Below, one piece after another: positions 14,997 to 20,172 of a DNA stretch of 20,172 bases. The notes beneath the pieces are model-generated. The model did not search any database. It saw only the letters and a list, made by a program, of their open reading frames with translations, and was not told the origin of the DNA. Position 1 is the stretch's first letter, and each line of letters opens with the position of its first letter. Source of the DNA: Wenyingzhuangia sp039768865 (GTDB taxonomy: Bacteria; Bacteroidota; Bacteroidia; Flavobacteriales; Flavobacteriaceae); assembly GCF_039768865.1 (NCBI RefSeq), contig NZ_JBDMZQ010000090.1. One strand, given 5' to 3'. The translations under genes were made by a program, and so were the position numbers.

Positions 14997-15031
14997 TTTG
15001 TAATCTATCTAAAAAAAATCAACTAAATTTA
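14997..15031 (+). promoter_or_regulatory. Promoter of clpC
   Basis: TTTG at 14997-15000 is a good -33 element. After a 23-base spacer, TAAATTTA (15024-15031) matches the -7 consensus except for its last base. The start site near 15036 would give a leader of about 25 bases before the ATG at 15062. Confidence 0.5.
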
Positions 15032-15061
15032 CGTAGAACCTAATCTTCAAAACAATAGAAT

Positions 15062-17635
15062 ATGGATGATAATTTCTCACAAGAGGTAAAAGATGTTATT
15101 GGCTTCAGCAAAGAAGAGGCAATAAGACTAGGACACGATTTTATAGGTACCGAACACTTGATATTAGGAATTATCCGAAATCAAACAAGTAAAGCCAATG
15201 ACATGCTGCACTCGCTAGAGGTAAACCTTGAATATCTAAAACACAAGGTTGAAACTTTACACCCCATTTCTAGCTTACCAATAGCTGCAAGTGAAAGGAA
15301 GAACTTGCATCTAACCAAACAAGCCGAGAAAGCACTAAAATCAACTTTCTTAGAGGCTAGGCTATACAACTGTAGCACAGTAGACACTGCCTTGTTGTTG
15401 CTTTGTATTTTGCGTAACGAAAACGACCCCATAACTAAAATCTTAGACAAACTACACATCAATTATAGCGACATCAAATCCTTGTATAAAGAAATTAGTC
15501 AAGGAAGCGAACAGGAAGAAGGTAATGATCCTGTAGAGGACGCATTCAATACACCAACTAACGAAAGTTCACAAGACTTTCCCAGCGGAAATCCTGGAGC
15601 ATTTGACAAAACGCAACCACCGTCTACAAATAATCCCAATAAAAAATCAAAAACACCTGTTTTAGATAACTTTGGACGTGATTTAACTTTTTTAGCTGAA
15701 TCTGATAAACTTGACCCAGTCGTTGGAAGAAATAAAGAAATTGAGCGTGTCTCCCAAATTTTAAGTAGACGCAAAAAAAACAATCCAATGCTAATTGGAG
15801 AACCTGGAGTTGGAAAATCTGCGATTGCAGAAGGTCTTGCTCTAAGAATTGTTCAAAGAAAAGTATCTAGGATTTTATTTAACAAGCGTGTTGTTTCCCT
15901 AGACCTAGCAAGCTTAGTGGCAGGTACAAAATACCGTGGCCAGTTTGAAGAGCGTATGAAAGCTCTAATGAATGAACTAGAAAAAAACGAAGATATCATC
16001 TTATTCATTGACGAAATCCATACTATTGTTGGCGCAGGTGGAGCGACTGGCTCTTTAGACGCTTCAAACATGTTGAAACCTGCTCTAGCGAGAGGTGAAA
16101 TTCAATGTATTGGGGCTACTACTCTAGATGAATATCGTCAAAACATTGAAAAGGATGGAGCTTTAGAAAGACGTTTCCAAAAAGTTGTTGTAGAACCAAC
16201 TAGCGAAGAGGAAACCATACAAATTTTACAGAACATCAAAAGCAAATACGAAGATCATCACAATGTTAACTTTACAGACAATGCCATTGTGGCTTGTGTC
16301 AAATTAACAAGTCGTTACATGACAGATCGTTTTCTACCAGACAAAGCAATAGATGCCCTTGATGAAGCTGGATCTAGAATCCACATCACTAATATCGTTG
16401 TACCAGAACAAATTATTAAGTTAGAAGCTAAGATCGAGAACATAAAAGAGAAAAAAACCAACGCTGTTAATCGTCAAAAATATGAAGAAGCTGCTAAGTT
16501 GCGTGATGACGAAAAAAACATGGAAGCAGCACTGGTTTCTGCACAACAACAATGGGAAGAAGCTTCAAAAGCAAACAAAGAAACTGTTACTGAAGAAAAT
16601 GTAGCAGAAGTTGTATCCATGATGACCGGAATTCCTGTAAATAGAGTAGCTGAAGTTGAAAGCGATAAACTCAGAGAACTTCCAAGCACCATCAAAGGAA
16701 AAGTTATTGGGCAAGACGACGCCGTAGCAAAAGTAATTAAAGCGATCCAACGTAATCGAGTAGGACTGAAAGACCCCAACAAACCTATTGGCTCATTCAT
16801 CTTTCTGGGTCAAACAGGTGTTGGTAAAACACAGCTCGCTAAAATACTAGCGGAAGTGATGTTCGATTCTGATGATGCGTTAATTAGAATAGACATGAGT
16901 GAATATATGGAAAAGTTTGCCATCTCAAGATTGGTTGGAGCACCTCCAGGCTACGTAGGATACGAAGAAGGGGGGCAACTCACAGAAAAAGTGCGAAGAA
17001 AGCCATATTCTATTGTTTTGCTAGATGAAATTGAAAAAGCACACCCAGATGTATTTAACATGCTTTTACAAATTTTGGATGATGGTTATGTTACAGACAG
17101 TTTAGGTAGAAAGATTGACTTTAGAAATACAATCATAATTATGACTTCTAATATTGGTGCCCGACAAGTGAAAGACTTTGGTGCTGGTGTTGGGTTTGGA
17201 ACGGCATCCAAAAAAGCTCAAACAGAAGACCACATAAAAAGTGTAATCGAAGGAGCTCTTAAGAAATCATTCGCTCCCGAATTTCTCAACAGAATAGACG
17301 ATGTTATTTTGTTTAATGCATTAGAAAGAAAAGACATTCATAAAATCATTGATATTGAACTTCGCAAGCTAACCAAACGCATCAATGATTTAGGCTATAC
17401 TCTCGTCTTAAGTAACGATGCAAAAGACTACATAGCTGACAAAGGCTTTGATAAAAAATACGGTGCTCGTCCTTTAAAAAGAGCTATTCAAAAATATATT
17501 GAAGATGTTTTAGCCGAAGAAATAGTGAATGCCAATCTAAATGATGGTGATGTAATACAGATCAACTTAGAAAAAGAAAAACAAGAATTGACCATTTCCA
17601 TAAAGCAGCCGGAAAATTCTGAAATTAAAGAATAA
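15062..17635 (+). CDS. clpC: ClpC-type AAA+ ATPase, Clp protease regulatory subunit
   Basis: Protein of 857 residues. The N-domain with two Clp repeats (about 1-145: IGTEHLILGIIRN, then TVDTALLLLCILRN) is followed by a low-complexity Ser/Asn/Pro linker (about 145-195). AAA domain 1 has Walker A GEPGVGKS at 246-253 and Walker B ILFIDEIH. A middle region with a UVR-like motif, RQKYEEAAKLRDDEK near 470, is the ClpC hallmark and replaces the long ClpB coiled coil. AAA domain 2 has Walker A GQTGVGKT at 583-590, Walker B IVLLDEIE and a sensor region GARPLKRAIQ. A ClpP-docking tripeptide VGF at 710-712 supports pairing with ClpP. The protein unfolds substrates for degradation in the cytoplasm. It is monocistronic between its promoter and a hairpin terminator; no mcsA/mcsB adaptor genes adjoin it. 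Confidence 0.93.
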   Translation: MDDNFSQEVKDVIGFSKEEAIRLGHDFIGTEHLILGIIRNQTSKANDMLHSLEVNLEYLKHKVETLHPISSLPIAASERKNLHLTKQAEKALKSTFLEARLYNCSTVDTALLLLCILRNENDPITKILDKLHINYSDIKSLYKEISQGSEQEEGNDPVEDAFNTPTNESSQDFPSGNPGAFDKTQPPSTNNPNKKSKTPVLDNFGRDLTFLAESDKLDPVVGRNKEIERVSQILSRRKKNNPMLIGEPGVGKSAIAEGLALRIVQRKVSRILFNKRVVSLDLASLVAGTKYRGQFEERMKALMNELEKNEDIILFIDEIHTIVGAGGATGSLDASNMLKPALARGEIQCIGATTLDEYRQNIEKDGALERRFQKVVVEPTSEEETIQILQNIKSKYEDHHNVNFTDNAIVACVKLTSRYMTDRFLPDKAIDALDEAGSRIHITNIVVPEQIIKLEAKIENIKEKKTNAVNRQKYEEAAKLRDDEKNMEAALVSAQQQWEEASKANKETVTEENVAEVVSMMTGIPVNRVAEVESDKLRELPSTIKGKVIGQDDAVAKVIKAIQRNRVGLKDPNKPIGSFIFLGQTGVGKTQLAKILAEVMFDSDDALIRIDMSEYMEKFAISRLVGAPPGYVGYEEGGQLTEKVRRKPYSIVLLDEIEKAHPDVFNMLLQILDDGYVTDSLGRKIDFRNTIIIMTSNIGARQVKDFGAGVGFGTASKKAQTEDHIKSVIEGALKKSFAPEFLNRIDDVILFNALERKDIHKIIDIELRKLTKRINDLGYTLVLSNDAKDYIADKGFDKKYGARPLKRAIQKYIEDVLAEEIVNANLNDGDVIQINLEKEKQELTISIKQPENSEIKE

Positions 17636-17636
17636 C

Positions 17637-17671
17637 AAAAGGGAGGAATATTAACAATTCCTCCCTTTTTT
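17637..17671. terminator. Bidirectional terminator between clpC and the umuC-umuD-X operon
   Basis: A 13-bp perfect stem, 17637-17649 with 17657-17669, has core GGGAGGAAT/ATTCCTCCC and a seven-base loop. It is flanked by an A run on the left and a T run on the right, so a U tract follows on both strands. It begins one base after the clpC stop and its right edge touches the stop codon of the convergent gene (17670-17672). Confidence 0.87.
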
Positions 17672-18434
17672 ATTGCAATATAATATCTCTCAATTTCAAG
17701 CCTAACCGCTCTAAAAAGGGAAGAGGAACCACCTCTATGTCTTGTTTGGAGATTTCCTGTTTTTGTTTTTCTGTAAACAAACAAAATGCCTCTTGGGTAA
17801 TCAGCAGTTTACCATTTAAAAGGCTCATGTTTAATATTCCTTGACTCACTTGATTTTTTGTAACAGTAATGACTTTTATACCATTTGATTTTAAAATAGA
17901 AAAAAGTTGTTTTTTTACTTTCTTGTCCTCTATATACTCCCAACAGATCAATAAAACATCATCCACGAAACACGCAATATCTCTTGTCAATAAATTATCT
18001 GGAAGATCAAAACAAAAAGGTGTCAATTCAAAGTCCTCACAATATTCTTCAAATAAAGATTCATCAGTAAAAGCGTTGACCCCACACAAAGCTATTTCTT
18101 TTAGTTGATGAGATACCAAACTATTTTGCCCATGAAAATAAACTTCTTCCCTCGCAGCTCCAGAATAATCAACTACCGCTTTGTCCTCTAGTTCCAAAAC
18201 TACATCAATTAGACCACCTGGTAAGTTTTCTATTGGAGAGATTGCTATCTGACTTTCATTCTTAAAAAACAAACTTGAAATACTCAACGGTTTTCCCACA
18301 ATTAAGTCTAAAATCTTAAACTCTTCAACCTTCAAAAGCATATCAAAATCTTTCTGCAACAATTCTATTTGAGTATCTGGCAAACACCCTAATACCTGAT
18401 CAAAAGCCCAATGCCTAAAGTCTAACAATATCAT
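17670..18434 (-). CDS. CtlX/arginine-deiminase-like (pentein) protein, probable pseudoenzyme, in the umuC operon
   Basis: Protein of 254 residues, no signal peptide or membrane helix. By recalled comparison it resembles CtlX-type citrulline/arginine hydrolases of the pentein fold. Shared stretches are VVDYSGA (88-94), SLFEEYCEDFELTPFCF (126-142), CFVDDVLLICWEYIEDKK (155-172) and NMSLLNGKLLITQEAF (202-217), with a final strand VPLPFLERLGLKLRDIIL. The catalytic positions appear lost. The family Glu-Gly-Thr-Gly-Ser after YF is HGQNS here. The His of the YHTN-type motif is absent around 149-152. The nucleophilic Cys of GGGSxRC aligns with Asp250. It is about 50 residues shorter than the active enzymes. 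It starts one base after umuD, so it is co-transcribed and probably translationally coupled. A binding or structural role in the DNA-damage operon is a guess; function is unknown. Confidence 0.75.
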   Translation of the reverse strand: MILLDFRHWAFDQVLGCLPDTQIELLQKDFDMLLKVEEFKILDLIVGKPLSISSLFFKNESQIAISPIENLPGGLIDVVLELEDKAVVDYSGAAREEVYFHGQNSLVSHQLKEIALCGVNAFTDESLFEEYCEDFELTPFCFDLPDNLLTRDIACFVDDVLLICWEYIEDKKVKKQLFSILKSNGIKVITVTKNQVSQGILNMSLLNGKLLITQEAFCLFTEKQKQEISKQDIEVVPLPFLERLGLKLRDIILQ

Positions 18435-18435
18435 A

Positions 18436-18858
18436 CTACATTTCTTTAATCACATAGGTTACCATTCCCCAAATCAACAATTCCTGATCTGTTTCCACTT
18501 TTATCTCTGGATAGTTTATATTTTCAGGAACCAAATACACCCCATCTTCCTCTACTCTTAGTCTTTTTACAGTAAACTCACCATCTAACATACAGACAGC
18601 AATTTTACCATTTTCTGGTTCTAAACTTCTGTCTATAACTAATAAATCTCCGTGAGACATCCCTGCATCTTGCATAGAATCTCCATCCACTTTAGCAAAA
18701 AAAGTAGCGGTCTCGTTTTTAATTAATTCTTTATCCAAAGAAATTCTTGTCCCCTGAAAATCTTCTGCAGGTGACGGAAACCCAGCCTTTATTCCATTTT
18801 CTATAAAGGGAAGTTTTACAGTTTTTTTAGACTTGTACCTAAATAATTTTAAAGCCAT
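18436..18858 (-). CDS. umuD: UmuD-like S24 peptidase, translesion polymerase cofactor
   Basis: Protein of 140 residues from ATG 18858. A short N-terminal arm precedes the self-cleavage site Ala25-Gly26 in IKAGFPSPAEDF, matching the FPSPA segment of E. coli UmuD. The Ser-Lys dyad is Ser61 (VDGDSM) and Lys98 (FTVKRL), one residue from E. coli Ser60 and Lys97. There is no DNA-binding domain, so it is UmuD rather than LexA. RecA-stimulated cleavage would give UmuD', which activates UmuC for lesion bypass. The frame extends to a GTG at 18867 that would overlap umuC, but the ATG one base after the umuC stop (TAA-A-ATG) is preferred. It lies downstream of umuC, the reverse of the E. coli order. Confidence 0.9.
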   Translation of the reverse strand: MALKLFRYKSKKTVKLPFIENGIKAGFPSPAEDFQGTRISLDKELIKNETATFFAKVDGDSMQDAGMSHGDLLVIDRSLEPENGKIAVCMLDGEFTVKRLRVEEDGVYLVPENINYPEIKVETDQELLIWGMVTYVIKEM

Positions 18859-18859
18859 T

Positions 18860-20113
18860 TTACTCACAATTTACAGTAATGATGTCATTTAACTTTGTAG
18901 TGTATTGCGGAGATAAATGTTCCTGCCGCATTTTCCACCTCGAGTTAACATCTTGATTTGCTAACTTAATTTTTCCTTTCCCTATTTTATCATTTAATGC
19001 GTCCATAGTGTGCATCAATAATTTGTGCCTTGGATCTTCATCCGCAAACAATCTTACTTGGTGACTTGCGTTAGGACGGATAGACAGCAGTACAACCCCT
19101 GCTTTTTTGTATGAATATCCTTTCTTATAAATCTCACGCAATTTATGCAAAACTTCTTTAGTAATCGTGATACTAGAACTGGTTGCAAACCCAAAATGAA
19201 CGACACCTCCTATCTTCACGTAATCACTACCAAACCTATTGGAAGAGATAAAAACATAAGCTCCTAGACATTCACTTTCCTGTTTTCTCAATTTTTCTGC
19301 ACAAATACTTGCAAACGTAGCCACACGCTCTTCAAGCGCTTTTAACTTAGGAATTACGTTCGGAAAGCTGCGCGTAGTCGCTATCATATATTTATCCTGT
19401 ACTTCTTCAAAACCAATCGTTGGCTTCCCCTCTAAGTCGTGCTTCAGACGCAAACCAACGACAGAGAACTTACTACGGACTATATCATCAGACAATAGTG
19501 TAAAGTCATATGCCTTCAAAATTCTCATCTGCTCTAATTTATACGAAAAACGTCTACCAATACCCCATACATCGGAGGTAGGAGTCCATTTTAAAGCTTT
19601 TATACGCTGTACATCAGTACCTATAACATAGACATCTTGAGTTTGCTCTGGAAAATTTTTAACAATATTATTCGCTAATTTCGCCAATGCTTTACTTGCA
19701 GCGATTCCAACACTAACAGGTAAACCAAGCTGCTGCATGATTTCTTTTCTGATTTTTCGCCCCAAAGCCTCTGCATCATCAATAGACATATTGCCCAATT
19801 TAAAAAAAGCTTCGTCAATAGAATAGACTTCAATCTCATCAACATGCCTTGCGATAATATCCATCACTCTAGAACTCATATCACCATACAAAGCGTAGTT
19901 AGATGAAAATACATTTATACCGTGTCGTTTAAACTTTTCAAGATTTTTAAACGCGACTTCGCCCATCTTAACATAAGGCTTTGCTTCTCGACTTCGAGCA
20001 ATTACACAACCGTCATTATTAGACAAAACGACAATAGGCTGATCGGCTAGGCTAGGCCTAAAAGCACGTTCACAAGAAGCATAAAAACTATTACAATCTA
20101 CTATTCCATACAT
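18860..20113 (-). CDS. umuC: UmuC-type Y-family DNA polymerase (Pol V catalytic subunit)
   Basis: Protein of 417 residues from ATG 20113, close to E. coli UmuC (422). The palm starts with MYGIVDCNSFYASCERAF, Asp6 being the first metal ligand. YSIDEAFF supplies Asp100 and Glu101. VSVGIAASKALAKLANNIVK and the WTPTSDVWGIGRRFSYKL helix-hairpin region follow, then a little-finger domain. QVRLF at 352-356 fits the QxxLF beta-clamp-binding motif. The enzyme performs error-prone synthesis past lesions, together with cleaved UmuD and RecA. The frame stays open to a GTG at 20152, but those 13 codons run through an exact TAnnTTTG box, and the family starts at MYG. It is the first gene of umuC-umuD-X. 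Confidence 0.93.
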   Translation of the reverse strand: MYGIVDCNSFYASCERAFRPSLADQPIVVLSNNDGCVIARSREAKPYVKMGEVAFKNLEKFKRHGINVFSSNYALYGDMSSRVMDIIARHVDEIEVYSIDEAFFKLGNMSIDDAEALGRKIRKEIMQQLGLPVSVGIAASKALAKLANNIVKNFPEQTQDVYVIGTDVQRIKALKWTPTSDVWGIGRRFSYKLEQMRILKAYDFTLLSDDIVRSKFSVVGLRLKHDLEGKPTIGFEEVQDKYMIATTRSFPNVIPKLKALEERVATFASICAEKLRKQESECLGAYVFISSNRFGSDYVKIGGVVHFGFATSSSITITKEVLHKLREIYKKGYSYKKAGVVLLSIRPNASHQVRLFADEDPRHKLLMHTMDALNDKIGKGKIKLANQDVNSRWKMRQEHLSPQYTTKLNDIITVNCE

Positions 20114-20117
20114 ACCC

Positions 20118-20125
20118 CAAAGATA
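20118..20125 (-). promoter_or_regulatory. -7 promoter box of the umuC-umuD-X operon
   Basis: On the minus strand TATCTTTG is an exact TAnnTTTG ending four bases before the umuC ATG, so the transcript would begin at or beside the start codon. A T-rich TTTC at 20147-20144 is the nearest -33 candidate, 18 bases upstream. No palindrome resembling a LexA site was seen in the remaining upstream bases. Confidence 0.5.
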
Positions 20126-20172
20126 AAATGAAAAACTGTTATAGAAATGCACACTAGGTATTTTTCTACTCC

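Larger units (their letters stand above)
14777..15061. other. Divergent intergenic region between gyrA and clpC
   Basis: These 285 bases hold the control sequences of two divergent operons. On the plus side are the clpC promoter (14997-15031) and an upstream inverted repeat (14962-14976). On the minus side TAACTTTA (14795 to 14788), one base from TAnnTTTG and about 11 bases from the gyrA ATG, is the best -7 candidate, though no well-spaced -33 is seen. TTATCAACA at 14868-14876 differs by one base from the DnaA box TTATCCACA, but it is single. No open reading frame or RNA gene was recognised. Confidence 0.5.

Noticed and set aside
18436..18858. The S24 peptidase as a LexA or phage repressor
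   Set aside because: It has no room for a DNA-binding domain before the cleavage site, and the Ser/Lys spacing and neighbouring umuC fit UmuD.
17670..20172. The umu operon as part of a mobile element
   Set aside because: No integrase, transposase, direct repeats or composition shift is visible up to the window edge.

Overview
The window is a gene-dense, AT-rich stretch of bacterial chromosome. It most likely comes from a marine or other environmental member of the Flavobacteriaceae (Bacteroidota). Four things point there: Bacteroidota-type promoter elements (-7 box TAnnTTTG, often with a TTG/TTTG-like -33 element), the near absence of Shine-Dalgarno sequences, the type and arrangement of the genes, and outer-membrane and TPR proteins typical of the group. 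No transposase, integrase, CRISPR array or phage gene is visible.

Layout, left to right. (1) Bases 55-4139, plus strand: a BamA/TamA-like outer-membrane protein, the 23S rRNA methyltransferase RlmB, a PhnA/YjdM-like zinc-ribbon protein and an RluA-family pseudouridine synthase. (2) Bases 4144-6401, minus strand: tRNA-Arg(UCU), a sodium:solute symporter of the vSGLT type, and a tRNA-Ser(GCU)-tRNA-Pro(UGG) unit. Both tRNA units end in hairpin terminators that share a core. (3) A PgpH-type 7TM-HD phosphodiesterase on the minus strand (6482-8542). (4) A secreted or cytosolic SH3-NlpC/P60 peptidase on the plus strand, whose end overlaps the end of a convergent scoA-scoB 3-oxoacid CoA-transferase operon. 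(5) A gyrA-TPR operon on the minus strand, divergent from clpC on the plus strand. (6) A three-gene minus-strand operon umuC-umuD-X, convergent with clpC across a shared bidirectional terminator.

Most of this is housekeeping: rRNA and tRNA function, DNA topology, protein quality control, cyclic-dinucleotide turnover, ketone or short-chain acyl-CoA metabolism. The most unusual unit is the umuC-umuD-X operon. The polymerase gene precedes umuD, the reverse of the E. coli order. The third gene, one base after umuD, resembles the citrulline/arginine-hydrolase (CtlX, pentein) family but appears to lack the catalytic residues, so it may be a pseudoenzyme attached to a translesion-synthesis operon.

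A second recurring signal is the position of the -7 box TAnnTTTG. It sits only 4-5 bases before the chosen ATG of the BamA-like gene, rlmB and umuC, with near matches before two other genes. These transcripts would be leaderless or nearly so.

Several start codons were moved inward from the longest possible reading frame, because the longer form begins with TTG or GTG or runs through the promoter: rlmB 1751, pgpH-like 8542, C40 peptidase 8819, umuD 18858, umuC 20113.
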